Part shown: in pieces, positions 51,864 through 61,131 of the stretch
Layout: each line of letters begins with the position of its first letter
Numbering within the stretch: position 1 is the first letter of the stretch
NCBI GenBank assembly: GCA_959604115.1
Contig: CAUHBW010000001.1
Coordinates: forward strand, 1-62,261
Source of the DNA: an uncultured Bilophila sp.
GTDB taxonomy: Bacteria > Desulfobacterota > Desulfovibrionia > Desulfovibrionales > Desulfovibrionaceae
Direction of reading: 5' to 3'
Length of the DNA stretch: 62,261 bases
Notes under the pieces: model-generated
Seen by the model: only the letters and a program-made list of their open reading frames with translations
What the model was told of the DNA's origin: nothing
The model's database searches: none
Made by a program: the position numbers and the translations under genes

Positions 51864-53243
51864 ATGGAAGCATCGTTTTTTCCGTCCATCGCGGCTTTCC
51901 TCTGGATCGGCATTCTGCTCATGCTCGGAACCTATCTCCGGGCGAAAGTTCCGTTTCTTCAACGGATACTGTTCCCCGCGTCCCTGATCGGCGGGCTTAT
52001 CGGCTTCGGGCTCATCAACGCCGGATGGCTCGGCATTCCGACCACGGAAGGCTGGAAAGTGATTGATCAGGCTCCGTTCGGCACGCTCACCTTCCACCTG
52101 TTCGCCTTCGGCTTCGTCGGCATCGGGTTCCTCGAATCCGCCCGGAAGACGGACAGCAACAAGGTCGTCCTGCGCGGGGCGCTCTGGATCGCGCTGCTGT
52201 TCACCATGATGTTCTGCATTCAGGCTCTGCTCGGCAAGGGCATCTTCGTCGCCTGGGCCGACCTCTTCGGCGGGCGGTTCGACACCGTCAACGGCTATCT
52301 GCTCGGCTCGGGCTTCACGCAGGGTCCGGGACAGACGCAGGCCTACGCCTCCATCTGGGAAAACACCTACAAGACCGCCAATGCCGTCAACACGGGTCTG
52401 GCCTTCGCCGCCGTGGGCTTCCTCGTAGCCGGTCTGGTGGGCGTGCCGCTGGCCCTGTACGGGATCAAGAAGGGCTGGGCCGCCTGCGATGACAGCAAGG
52501 GCCTGCCCCGCTGCCTGCTGCGCGGCCTGCGGGACGAAGGCGACAAGCCCTCCTGCGCCTTCAGCACCACGCACCCCGCGAACATCGACTCCTTCGGGTT
52601 CCACATGGGGCTCATGGCGAGCACCTACGCCCTCGCCTACCTCGTGGCCGTGGCCTGGACGCTGTACGCGCCGCAGGCCCTCAGGGGCCTCGGCTTCGGC
52701 ATGCTGTTCTTCTGGGGCATGCTCGTGGCGATGGGCGTGCGCAAGTTCATGAAGGCCACCCGCATCAGCACCCTGCTCGACAACGAAACCTGCCACCGCA
52801 TCACCAACATGACGGTGGACTTCATGATCTGCTCCGTGTTCATGGGCATCCGGTTCAGCAGCCTTCAGGACATTCTCATGCCCTTCGGGCTGTCGATCCT
52901 CGTGGCCACCGCCGTCACCCTCGCCCTGTGCCTGTGGTTCGGACGCCGCTCCCCCGAATACGGCTTCGAACGCTGCCTCGCCCTGTTCGGCTACTGCACG
53001 GGCACGGCGGCGTCGGGCCTGCTGCTCCTGCGCATCGCGGACCCGGAATTCCGTACGCCCGTCGCCGTGGAAATCGGCGTCATGAACGTCTGCCTGCTGT
53101 TCATCTTCGACACGACGGTCACGGTGTCCATGCCCTTCGCGCCGAGCGAGGGCTTTCCCCTTGCGTGGATCTTCTTAGGAATGGCGGTCGGCATTCCCAT
53201 CATCATGTACTTCCTCAAGCTGATACGAAAGCCGGCGCTTTAG
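51864..53243 (+). CDS. GltS-type sodium/glutamate (carboxylate) symporter, copy 2
   Basis: A 459-residue inner-membrane protein of the ESS/GltS family, clearly homologous to the gene at 34962: FLQRILFPASLIGGLIGFGLINAGW, LLGSGFTQGPGQTQAYASIW and GYCTGTAASGLLLLRIAD correspond to the same stretches. GAGAGGAG precedes the ATG. It is followed after 245 nt by a YtcJ-like amidohydrolase on the same strand, suggesting uptake and hydrolysis of one compound. Confidence 0.93.
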   Translation: MEASFFPSIAAFLWIGILLMLGTYLRAKVPFLQRILFPASLIGGLIGFGLINAGWLGIPTTEGWKVIDQAPFGTLTFHLFAFGFVGIGFLESARKTDSNKVVLRGALWIALLFTMMFCIQALLGKGIFVAWADLFGGRFDTVNGYLLGSGFTQGPGQTQAYASIWENTYKTANAVNTGLAFAAVGFLVAGLVGVPLALYGIKKGWAACDDSKGLPRCLLRGLRDEGDKPSCAFSTTHPANIDSFGFHMGLMASTYALAYLVAVAWTLYAPQALRGLGFGMLFFWGMLVAMGVRKFMKATRISTLLDNETCHRITNMTVDFMICSVFMGIRFSSLQDILMPFGLSILVATAVTLALCLWFGRRSPEYGFERCLALFGYCTGTAASGLLLLRIADPEFRTPVAVEIGVMNVCLLFIFDTTVTVSMPFAPSEGFPLAWIFLGMAVGIPIIMYFLKLIRKPAL

Positions 53244-53370
53244 CCGCTTCGCCGCGCCGCCGGGATGCCGGGCCGCAGGCCGTTTCGGCCCCGTCCTGTA
53301 GTCCCTGCGGCGCGGTTCCGAACGGGGCGTCCCGCAGTTTCTCCCGGCCTTCCGCATCGCGGGCGTCCGC

Positions 53371-53398
53371 GCGCCCGGCGGAAACGCGCGCCGGGCGC
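53371..53398 (+). other. Stem-loop between gltS2 and the amidohydrolase gene
   Basis: A perfect 9-bp GC inverted repeat (53371-53379 with 53390-53398), 10-nt loop, no T-run, in the 245-nt gap. Confidence 0.45.
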
Positions 53399-53488
53399 AC
53401 CTCCGCCCGATCCGGTCCCGACGACGCTACGGCCTCGTCCGCGGACGCCACCGTCCAACCGCCTCATGACCAGCCAAGGAGTTCGCCT

Positions 53489-55096
53489 ATGCCTTACGCC
53501 AGTCAACTGCTGTTCAACGCCGTCATCCTGACGATGGACGAACACGATACCGTGGCCTCGGCCATCGCGCTCGACGGCGACCGCATCCTCGCCGTGGGCG
53601 ATCCTGACGATCTCGCCCCCTTCGTCGGCCCGGACACGGTCCGCCGCGACATGGAAGGAAAAACCGTCATGCCCGGCTTTTACGACGCGCACGGGCACAT
53701 CCTGCTCACGGCGTCGATGCTGGACTGGGAAGACCTCAACGCTCCGCCCATCGGCACCTGCCGCACGCTTGAGGACTGTCTCTCCCGGCTGCGCAGACGC
53801 GCGGCGGAGACGCCCGCCGGAGAATGGATCCTGTCCTACGGCTTCGACGACACGCTGATGGAGGAAAAACGCTTTCCCACCCGTGAGGAGCTTGATGCCG
53901 TCAGCACCGAACACCCCATCCTCGTCCAGCACATTTCCATCCACTTCGGCGCGCTGAACAGCGCAGGATTCGCCGCGCTGGGCATCGACCGCGACACGCC
54001 CGATCCCGAAGGCGGGGTCATCCGCCACGAGGCCGACGGCTCGCTGCACGGCGTGGTCGAGGAGCGCGCCCTGTTCGATCTGGTTTCGCCGCGCCTTCCC
54101 GTCTTCTCCCGCGAACATCAGGTGCGGAACATCGCCAGAACATCGCGGGAGGTCTATGCGGCGCGCGGCATCACCACCGCGCTGGACGCGGGCGTGCTCG
54201 ACTACGAGAGCGCCGAAGCCCTGCGGGAAACCTGCGAACGGGGGCTGCTCGCCGTCCGCGCGCACATCAATCCCTACTACTATCTGGACCGGGACGACCC
54301 GCGCCTGCACTTCGAAGGACAGGTGACCACCGGCGGCGTCAAGATCATGAGCGACGGTTCCATTCAGGGATTCACCGCCTACCTGTCCAAACCCTACCAC
54401 ACGCCATTCAAGGGCGATCCCGGCTACCGGGGCTATCCCGCCTATTCCCGGGAGGAGCTGTTCGCCATCGTCGAGGAGGCGCATCGGAACGGACAGTTCC
54501 TCATCCACGCGAACGGCGACGGAGCCATGGACGACGCGCTGGACGCCCTTGAGGCCGCGCAGGCCAGGTACCCCCGCGAAGGCTGCCGCCACATCCTGAT
54601 CCACGCCCAGACCATCCGGGACGATCAGCTTGACCGGCTCGGCAAGGCGGGCTTCACGCCCACGTTCTTCGTGCCGCACGTCTACTACTGGGGCGACCGG
54701 CACCGCGACATCTTCCTCGGACCCGAACGCGCCGCGCGCATGGACCCCATCCGCTCGGCCATCGATCGCGGATACGTCTGCACCTCGCACTGCGACACGC
54801 CGATCACGCCGGTCAAGCCCTTCCTCTCCATCTGGGCCTGCGTGAACCGCCTCACCTCTTCGGGCAAGGTCCTCGGCCCCGACCAGCGCATCTCCGTGCG
54901 GGAAGCCCTGCGCGCCCACACCATCAACGCCGCGTGGCAGCATTTCGAGGAAAAGGACCGGGGCTCGCTGGAGCCGGGCAAGTTCGCCGACTTCATCCTG
55001 CTCGACGCCAACCCGCTGGAATGCGCGCCCGAAGCCCTGCGCGACATCCGCGTGCTCGAAACCGTCGTCGGCGGGAACACCGTCTTCACGCTCTGA
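53489..55096 (+). CDS. YtcJ-like metal-dependent amidohydrolase, copy 2
   Basis: A 535-residue paralogue of the enzyme at 16671. The N-terminal NAVILTMDEHDTVASAIALDGDRILAVG leads to the metal-binding HxH of GFYDAHGHI; then KIMSDGSIQGFTAYLSKPYH, IHANGDGAMDDALDALE, ILIHAQTIRDDQ, SHCDTPITPVKPFLSIWACV and GSLEPGKFADFILLDANPL match the first copy. No signal peptide. The ATG at 53489 has CAAGGAG upstream. It probably hydrolyses the compound brought in by GltS2; the substrate is unknown. Confidence 0.92.
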   Translation: MPYASQLLFNAVILTMDEHDTVASAIALDGDRILAVGDPDDLAPFVGPDTVRRDMEGKTVMPGFYDAHGHILLTASMLDWEDLNAPPIGTCRTLEDCLSRLRRRAAETPAGEWILSYGFDDTLMEEKRFPTREELDAVSTEHPILVQHISIHFGALNSAGFAALGIDRDTPDPEGGVIRHEADGSLHGVVEERALFDLVSPRLPVFSREHQVRNIARTSREVYAARGITTALDAGVLDYESAEALRETCERGLLAVRAHINPYYYLDRDDPRLHFEGQVTTGGVKIMSDGSIQGFTAYLSKPYHTPFKGDPGYRGYPAYSREELFAIVEEAHRNGQFLIHANGDGAMDDALDALEAAQARYPREGCRHILIHAQTIRDDQLDRLGKAGFTPTFFVPHVYYWGDRHRDIFLGPERAARMDPIRSAIDRGYVCTSHCDTPITPVKPFLSIWACVNRLTSSGKVLGPDQRISVREALRAHTINAAWQHFEEKDRGSLEPGKFADFILLDANPLECAPEALRDIRVLETVVGGNTVFTL

Positions 55097-55118
55097 TCCC
55101 TTTTCTCCTTCACAACCG

Positions 55119-55157
55119 AGGCCGACGTCCCCGAACCGGGCAACGTCGGCCTTTTTT
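55119..55157 (+). terminator. Terminator of the gltS2-amidohydrolase unit
   Basis: A perfect 10-bp stem (55119-55128 with 55143-55152), 14-nt loop, then a run of T residues, 22 nt after the stop codon. Confidence 0.92.
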
Positions 55158-55274
55158 CGGCCTTCCGACGTCACGCGCGGCACGGCTCCGCATTCCGCCT
55201 TCCCGGCGGACGCGCCGCCCGTTTTCCTCTCCGGGGGATGGTTCTCAATGACCTGAAACAACGCATGATTTTTT

Positions 55275-55303
55275 CTGTTGATTTTTCATACACACCAGTC
55301 TAA
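55275..55303 (+). promoter_or_regulatory. Candidate promoter of the tetR-MATE genes
   Basis: TTGATT near 55278, a 17-nt spacer and TAAAGA near 55301 fit a sigma-70 promoter just before tetR. The spacer may hold the TetR operator; no clean palindrome was seen. Confidence 0.45.
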
Positions 55304-55313
55304 AGATAGCGCC

Positions 55314-55949
55314 ATGACAAACGACGAACAGACCGTCAGAGGCCGGGGACGCCCTCCCAAGCAACACCGCGACAAGCTCCAGACCCGCGAAATGCTCCTG
55401 ATCGCCGGGACGGAAGTCGTGACGGAAAAGGGCTTTTCGGCGGTGGGCGTGGACGAGATATTGCAGCGCACGGGCATTTCGAGGTGCTCCTTCTACTATT
55501 ATTTCAAGACGAAGGAAGGGTTCGGCACCGAGCTTGTCGAACGGTACAGGGTGTCCGTCATTCGGAAGCTGGAACGCTGCCTCGGGGACGCCTCCCGCCC
55601 CGTGCGGGATCGCCTCCGCGCCTTCGTCGACGAAGTGCGCGACGGCATGGTGCGGACGGACTGCCGCTCCGGCTGTCTGGTCGGCAAGCTGGCGCAGGAG
55701 GTCAACACGCTGCCGGAGAGCTTCCGCGCCCAGCTTGCGGCGGTCTTTGCGGACTGGCAGGCCGCCCTCGCGCACGGGTTGCGGCTCGCGCAGGAGACCG
55801 GGGAGCTCTCCCCGGAACTGGACTGCGACCGGCTTGCGGCCCTCTTCTGGTACGGCTGGGAGGGAGCGCTGCAACGCGCGAATCTGGAACTGGACACGGC
55901 GCCCATCGACCTTTTCATCGAGGGCTTCTTTTCCCGACTGACGCGATAA
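55314..55949 (+). CDS. TetR-family transcriptional regulator
   Basis: A 211-residue repressor-type protein. The N-terminal helix-turn-helix (about 18-68) includes MLLIAGTEVVTEKGFSAVGVDEILQRTGISRCSFYYYFKTKEGFG; the C-terminal ligand domain resembles the AcrR/TetR_C group (RSGCLVGKLAQEVNTLPESFRAQL). The ribosome-binding site is weak. It lies 135 nt upstream of the MATE exporter gene on the same strand and probably represses it. Confidence 0.92.
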   Translation: MTNDEQTVRGRGRPPKQHRDKLQTREMLLIAGTEVVTEKGFSAVGVDEILQRTGISRCSFYYYFKTKEGFGTELVERYRVSVIRKLERCLGDASRPVRDRLRAFVDEVRDGMVRTDCRSGCLVGKLAQEVNTLPESFRAQLAAVFADWQAALAHGLRLAQETGELSPELDCDRLAALFWYGWEGALQRANLELDTAPIDLFIEGFFSRLTR

Positions 55950-55986
55950 CGGACCGATCCCCGCGACGGCCCGCGTATCCGGCATC

Positions 55987-56008
55987 CCGACAATCTTCCG
56001 ATTGTCGG
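55987..56008. other. Hairpin or operator between tetR and MATE
   Basis: A perfect 9-bp inverted repeat CCGACAATC/GATTGTCGG with a 4-nt loop, no T-run. It could be a regulator-binding site ahead of the MATE gene. Confidence 0.4.
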
Positions 56009-56084
56009 CGTCCTGAAGTGCGCCCTTTTTTCGGCGGCCCCGCCGTTCGGAGGACGCCATTCCCTGAGGTAAGGAGACGGCATC

Positions 56085-57443
56085 ATGGCTCACACGGATT
56101 CCGCCGGCGAACTGGCGACGGCGCCCATCGGCAGGCTGCTGTTGCGGTTCGGCATCCCGAGCATTCTGGCACAGGTGGTCAACCTGCTCTACAACGTCGT
56201 GGACCGTATCTTCGTGGGCAGAATCCCCGAGGTCGGGCCGCTGGCGCTGGCGGGGCTGGGGGTCGCGTTTCCCGTCATCCTGATCATCTCGGCCTTTTCC
56301 TTCCTCGCGGGCATGGGCGGCGCGCCGCTCGCCTCCATCGCCATGGGACGCGGCGACAACGAGAAGGCGGAACGCATCCTCGGCGCGTCCTGCGTGTTCC
56401 TGCTGGTCATGTCCGTGGTCCTCGCCGGGCTGTGCTTCCTGATCATGCGCCCGGCCCTGCTTCTGTTCGGAGCCAGCGAACAGACCATCGGCTACGCGAT
56501 GGACTACTTTTCGCTGTACCTGCTCGGCACCCCGGCGGTCCAGCTCACCCTCGGGCTGAACTACTACATTTCCGGGCAGGGCTTCGCCAAGACGAGCATG
56601 CTCACCGTGCTCATCGGGGCGGCCCTCAACATCGTCCTCGACCCGATCTTCATCTACGGGCTGGAGATGGGCTGCAAGGGCGCGGCGCTGGCCACGATTT
56701 GCAGCCAGACCGTCAGCGCCGCGTGGATATTCGCCTTCTTTCTCGGCAAGCAGACCATCCTGCGTTTCCGCAGGCAGTTCCTCAGACTGGATTTCCGGGT
56801 GCTCACGCCCGTCATCCTGCTCGGGCTTTCCCCCTTCTTCGTGCAGGTGACGGACTGCATCGTCCCGCTGGTCATGAACGCGGGCATGCAGCACTACGGC
56901 AACGACTACTACGTCGGCACCATGACCGTCCTGTTCAGCATCGAGCAGTTGCTGCGCCTTCCCGTGGACGGGCTGTGTCAGGGGGCCGTGCCCATCATGA
57001 GCTACAACTACGGCGCGGGCATCCCCGAACGCGTGAAGGGGACCTACACCCGCATTCTGGCCTGCTCCTTCGGATTCACCAGCGTGATCAGCTGGCTCAT
57101 CATGCTCTTTCCCGCCGCGTTCATCGCGCCGTTCACCGATTCCGCCCGGATCATGGACATCGCCGTGCCCGCCATCCGCATCTACTTCGGCGGCATGATG
57201 TTCATCGGCATCCTGTACGCCTGCCAGCGCACCTTCATGGCGCTCGGGCGCACCAAGCTCTCGCTGCTCGGGGCCATGATGCGCAAGCTCGTCATCCTGC
57301 TCCCCCTCTGCTTCATCCTGCCGCGCCTCGGCTTCGGCACCGACGGCCTGCTCTATGCGGAGCTCATCGCCGACGTGGCCGGAACGGCCATCGTATTCGG
57401 CATTTTCCTCTTCAACTTCAAGTCCATGCTCAAGCCCCGCTGA
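56085..57443 (+). CDS. MATE-family exporter
   Basis: A 452-residue, twelve-helix inner-membrane protein. MATE features are LLLRFGIPSILAQVVNLLYNVVDRIFVGR, GMGGAPLASIAMGRGDNEKAERILG, VLIGAALNIVLDPIFIYGLEMGCKGAALAT and CQGAVPIMSYNYGAG. Such proteins export cationic drugs or metabolites using sodium or proton gradients. It follows tetR and is followed after 41 nt by an orphan TRAP binding protein gene with a good ribosome-binding site, so the two may be co-transcribed. Confidence 0.94.
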   Translation: MAHTDSAGELATAPIGRLLLRFGIPSILAQVVNLLYNVVDRIFVGRIPEVGPLALAGLGVAFPVILIISAFSFLAGMGGAPLASIAMGRGDNEKAERILGASCVFLLVMSVVLAGLCFLIMRPALLLFGASEQTIGYAMDYFSLYLLGTPAVQLTLGLNYYISGQGFAKTSMLTVLIGAALNIVLDPIFIYGLEMGCKGAALATICSQTVSAAWIFAFFLGKQTILRFRRQFLRLDFRVLTPVILLGLSPFFVQVTDCIVPLVMNAGMQHYGNDYYVGTMTVLFSIEQLLRLPVDGLCQGAVPIMSYNYGAGIPERVKGTYTRILACSFGFTSVISWLIMLFPAAFIAPFTDSARIMDIAVPAIRIYFGGMMFIGILYACQRTFMALGRTKLSLLGAMMRKLVILLPLCFILPRLGFGTDGLLYAELIADVAGTAIVFGIFLFNFKSMLKPR

Positions 57444-57484
57444 ACCCTCCAGCCGCTGGAGACGTGGGGCGAGGAGAAACGACC

Positions 57485-58498
57485 ATGAAAGCCACCTGCC
57501 TTTGGAGCTGCTTCCTCTGCCTGTCCGTTTTCGCAGGCGCCGCCCTCGCATACCCGACGTATACCGGGCCGGCCCTGCGCTGCCGCATCGCCAATTCTTG
57601 TCCTTCCGGGCACCACACCACGCTGGCCCTGAAACGATTCGCGGAACTGGCGGCGGAACGCTCCGGCAACAAAATCACCATCGCGCTGTTTCCCAACAAC
57701 ATTCTGGGAAACGACGCCGCCATGCTCAGGGAGGTATTGCGGGGGAACCTTGAAATGGCCTCCTGCACCAGCTCCAACCTGACGTCGACGATCCCGTCGC
57801 TCATGGTGTTCGACCTGCCGTACATCACCGACGGGAACCATCAGGAAGCCCTCTACGCGTCCCTCGACACGGGGCCGCTCGGGGCCTTCTTTCAAAAGAA
57901 ATTCGACGAGGCGGGACTCCGGCCGATCATGTACAACGAGTACGGATACCGGGATTTCTTCAGCACGCGAAAGCCGATCCGCTCTCCGAAGGATTTGGTG
58001 GGACTTCGTATCAGAACGACATGTTCGCCGGTCGAGGCCGAGGTCGCCAAAGCTCTCGGCATGCGCCCCCTTCCCCTCGCCTGGTGGGAAACCCACGATG
58101 CGCTCAAACGGGACGTCGTGGACGCCGAGGGCAACGTGCTCTCGATCCTCCGGGACGCGGGGCACGCGGACACGCTGCGGTACGGCTATCTGTCCCGTCA
58201 CAACTACGCGATGCACATCCTGAGCGCCAATTCGGTATGGTGGAACGGGCTGGACCCGCAGGCCAAACGCCTGCTGCGGGAAGCGGCGAAGGACGCCCTG
58301 CGCCATCAGCGCACAATTCTGGTGCCCCAGTCGGAACCGCAGGCCCGCGAGCGGCTTGAGGCTCTCGGCGTCCGCATCGTCGAGCCGACGCCGGAACAGC
58401 TTGCGGAACTGAAACGGAAGACCCGGCCCGTATGGGAACTGTTCGGCGATTCCGTACCGCAAGAACTCATCGAACTCGTTCTCGAAACGCAGAAGTAA
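57485..58498 (+). CDS. Orphan TRAP substrate-binding protein (DctP family)
   Basis: A 337-residue periplasmic protein with a signal peptide (MKATCLWSCFLCLSVFAGAA, cleavage near ALA-YPTY). It resembles the DctP of operon 2 at 20917 throughout: VFDLPYIT, PIMYNEYGYRDFF, GLRIRTTCSPVEAEVAKALGM (ligand Arg) and a closing ELIELVLETQK. No dctQ or dctM follows; the next gene is on the other strand. GAGGAG precedes the ATG. It may work with a distant permease, possibly the fused DctQM at 18930, or act in sensing. Confidence 0.93.
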   Translation: MKATCLWSCFLCLSVFAGAALAYPTYTGPALRCRIANSCPSGHHTTLALKRFAELAAERSGNKITIALFPNNILGNDAAMLREVLRGNLEMASCTSSNLTSTIPSLMVFDLPYITDGNHQEALYASLDTGPLGAFFQKKFDEAGLRPIMYNEYGYRDFFSTRKPIRSPKDLVGLRIRTTCSPVEAEVAKALGMRPLPLAWWETHDALKRDVVDAEGNVLSILRDAGHADTLRYGYLSRHNYAMHILSANSVWWNGLDPQAKRLLREAAKDALRHQRTILVPQSEPQARERLEALGVRIVEPTPEQLAELKRKTRPVWELFGDSVPQELIELVLETQK

Positions 58499-58521
58499 GG
58501 CCGCCTCCCTCAACGGGCCCC

Positions 58522-58557
58522 GCCCAAAGAAAAAGGGCACCCTTTCGGATGCCCCTT
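58522..58557 (-). terminator. Terminator of the diguanylate cyclase gene
   Basis: On the minus strand an 8-bp or longer stem (58557-58547 with 58542-58535, one G-U pair) is followed by TTTTTCTTT. The G-U pair forms only in the minus-strand RNA, which supports the orientation. Confidence 0.85.
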
Positions 58558-58577
58558 CCAATCGTTTGCCGACCGCC

Positions 58578-60260
58578 TCAATAACGGTCGTCTTCGAGCG
58601 AAACCACGACGTCCATGTTCTGTTCGATCCACCGCTTGATCCGCTCGTGGGCTTCCTTGCGCTGCGTCCGCTTTTCCTTGAGCATGTTCCGGTCGGCCTC
58701 CACGAGAATGGTGGAGGCGGGCACGTCGGGCGTGTCCGCGCAGGCCAGCCCGAAGGAAACCAGCGCGGGCATCTGGTCGGAACAGGCGTTGTGCCGGTCG
58801 AAGTTGCCCCGCACCTTCATGAGGATCTCCTCGGCCTTGTCCCGGGGGCAGGAAGGCAGGAGGATGACGATTTCGTCGCCGCCCATCCGGGCCACGCAGT
58901 CGGAAGTGCGCACGCCTTCCTTGCACAGCACCGACACGGTCTGGAGGAGCTTGTCCCCGGCGAGGTGGCCCATGTAGTCGTTGACCAGCTTCAACCCGTT
59001 GACGTCGCAGGAAATGACGCTCAAGGGCCGAATTTCCTTGTTCTCGATGTTCGCCAGCTTGATGTCGAAGTACGTCCGGCTGTGCAGACCCGTCAGCGCG
59101 TCGTTCTGGGCGAGGTTTTCGAAATATTCCCGGTCCGCCTGCGAGGCCGTGATGTTGGTGTGCAGCCCCACGATGCGCGTGGCCCGGCCGTTCGCGTCAC
59201 GGTGCGTCACGTAGCCGCGGCCGAGAATCCATGCGTACGTCCCGTCGACGCGCATCAGGCGGTAGGTGCACTCGAACGTGTCCCCGTACTTCGGGGAGTC
59301 CGCCAGCTTGCGCTGCGGCTCCACGATCTTCTTGAAGTCCTCGGGATGGATTTTCGCCTTCCACGTTTCGAGGTTGCCGGGGAACTGCTCCGAGGTGTAG
59401 CCGAGCATGGAAAGCCAGCGGGGGCTGTAGTACACTTCGTCGGTGATGGGGTTCCAGTCCCACAGCCCGTCCCCGGCGGCGTTGATCGCGGAGAGCAGGG
59501 AGCCGTTTTCCGGCTTCTGCATTTCCTGCCGCGTCTCGATGAAGTCGGAACTCTGCAAGGTGCCCGACAGGCTGCGCGCCCGGCCGAACCTGTCCCGATC
59601 GATGACGGATCCGCGCAGAAGCAGCTTCGTATACGTGCCGTCTTCCCGGAGAACCCGGAGGTCGTCGGTGATCTCGTCGCCGAACAGAGGCTGTTCGAAA
59701 ACGAGCTGATACCGGCAGGTGGTGCCGCGATCTTCGGGATGCAGGCGTTTTTTCCACTCGTCCAGCCCGATGATATGGGAAACGGCCTCGGGATACCCGA
59801 GCAGAAGCGAGCTCTTGCCGTCGAACCGCACCGTACGCTCCTCCAGCGAACAGACCCAGAAGCCGATCTGCCCCTTGGTCGTCGTACTCACGGGAGGAAT
59901 GTAGGAAAGGGTGCCGGAGGAAATTTCATATTGGCCGAACAGCCGGATCGCCCGCCCCGTTTCGTCCCGTTCCAGCACGAAAAGCCGTTCGCGGACGAAC
60001 AGGCTCTCCACGGGGTACGCGGTTTCCAGAAAACTCTTTTCCCCGGCAATCACGCCTTCGCGCAGTTCGCAGAGGGATTGCAGACACCCTTCGGGAGTAT
60101 GGGAAAGGAATTCGCCCATGGTGGCGGGTTCCATGCCCAACGCCGCCCGGGCTCCCCTGCTGAGAAAAAGCCGGTCCGTGGGGATATGCCACTCCCACAG
60201 TCTCTCGGATGATTCAAGGAGGAACGAAGGGAGTCTTTCGGAAGATGCTTTCTGGGACAT
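58578..60260 (-). CDS. PAS-PAS-GGDEF diguanylate cyclase
   Basis: A 560-residue cytoplasmic protein with no membrane helix. About 20-390 holds PAS-type repeats; the clearest is GDGLWDWNPITDEVYYSPRWLSMLGYTSEQF with its PAC tail TYAWILGRGYVTHRDANGRATRIVGLHTNIT. The C-terminal GGDEF domain (about 400-540) begins NDALTGLHSRTYFDIKL. The active-site loop is MGGDEI (460-464) and an inhibitory RxxD site (R451-TSD) lies 5 residues before it. It should make cyclic di-GMP under product feedback. AAGGATC precedes the ATG at 60260. It has no obvious operon partner. Confidence 0.93.
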   Translation of the reverse strand: MSQKASSERLPSFLLESSERLWEWHIPTDRLFLSRGARAALGMEPATMGEFLSHTPEGCLQSLCELREGVIAGEKSFLETAYPVESLFVRERLFVLERDETGRAIRLFGQYEISSGTLSYIPPVSTTTKGQIGFWVCSLEERTVRFDGKSSLLLGYPEAVSHIIGLDEWKKRLHPEDRGTTCRYQLVFEQPLFGDEITDDLRVLREDGTYTKLLLRGSVIDRDRFGRARSLSGTLQSSDFIETRQEMQKPENGSLLSAINAAGDGLWDWNPITDEVYYSPRWLSMLGYTSEQFPGNLETWKAKIHPEDFKKIVEPQRKLADSPKYGDTFECTYRLMRVDGTYAWILGRGYVTHRDANGRATRIVGLHTNITASQADREYFENLAQNDALTGLHSRTYFDIKLANIENKEIRPLSVISCDVNGLKLVNDYMGHLAGDKLLQTVSVLCKEGVRTSDCVARMGGDEIVILLPSCPRDKAEEILMKVRGNFDRHNACSDQMPALVSFGLACADTPDVPASTILVEADRNMLKEKRTQRKEAHERIKRWIEQNMDVVVSLEDDRY

Positions 60261-61131
60261 GATGATCCTTGCATAAGAATATCGCCGCGGCAAAAGGGCC
60301 GGAAGGCTTTGGGAAAGAAGCGGCCATCCGAGGCTTCGCACGAAACGGAAACCGGGCCTCTTCGCGGGCTGCGCGAAAGAAACGCCGCAACGGGAAAGGA
60401 GAAGGCACCTTTGCCTCCGCTTCGCCGTCAGCGACTCTTATATAAAAAAGAATGCGAACCTGATAGTCCTTTTACGCCGCATTCCCCAAAATGTGATTTC
60501 ATAAAACGACGCTTTCTTCACAACAGGCGATTGAAAACTTCAAAAACGGATCTTTTTCACGCCCAAACCTTTCCATACAGCAAAAACCATTCCGACGTCC
60601 ATTTCTGACGACACCCCCGCCAAACCGCGAAACAGCCCCAAAAAATACGAAATTTCCGTCCCCCGAAACACCGGACGAAACGTCCAGCTTGCCGTGGGCG
60701 CTTCGGTTCTACAGGACGAATCCTTCCATGTCATTGATTATACTTGCCTCATACCCCGAAAAGAGCCGTCGGATCGCAGGCGGCAGACCGTATCCCCGAC
60801 GCCGAGCCCCCGAAACGCTTTCGGCTGCACGGCGGGGCGAAGGCTCCCGGACGAATCGCGACCTCCTGAAAAACAATCCGCAAGCCGTTGCCGGTCAGCC
60901 CCATCTCCGCGTTCGGCATCCACCCGCCCGCTGCGAAAGCCGGTTCTTTTCCACGGATGGCCTTGTCTGTCGGCGTGTTGCACGTATCGGCGCGAAAAAC
61001 CGCCTTGCCCTCTCCCCGCTTCTATGTCAGGAGTCGAAAGACATGAGAAAAGCCCGCCGGGCGACCCTGCGGCGTCGCGGCGCCTCCCGCCGGGCTTCCC
61101 GTTCCCAACGGCCCAACAACCAGGAAAGACG
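60261..61131. other. 871-bp intergenic region
   Basis: No credible gene. It contains the promoter regions of the diguanylate cyclase (-) and the SWIM gene (+). AT-rich stretches near 60420-60600 could hold promoters. A hairpin with one mismatch (61050-61061 with 61086-61097) lies in the leader of the SWIM gene. Confidence 0.45.

Noticed and set aside
55484..58498. A 1004-codon plus-strand frame ending in the orphan DctP
   Set aside because: Only the last 337 residues, from 57485 with a good ribosome-binding site and signal peptide, are real; the rest is out of frame with tetR and MATE.
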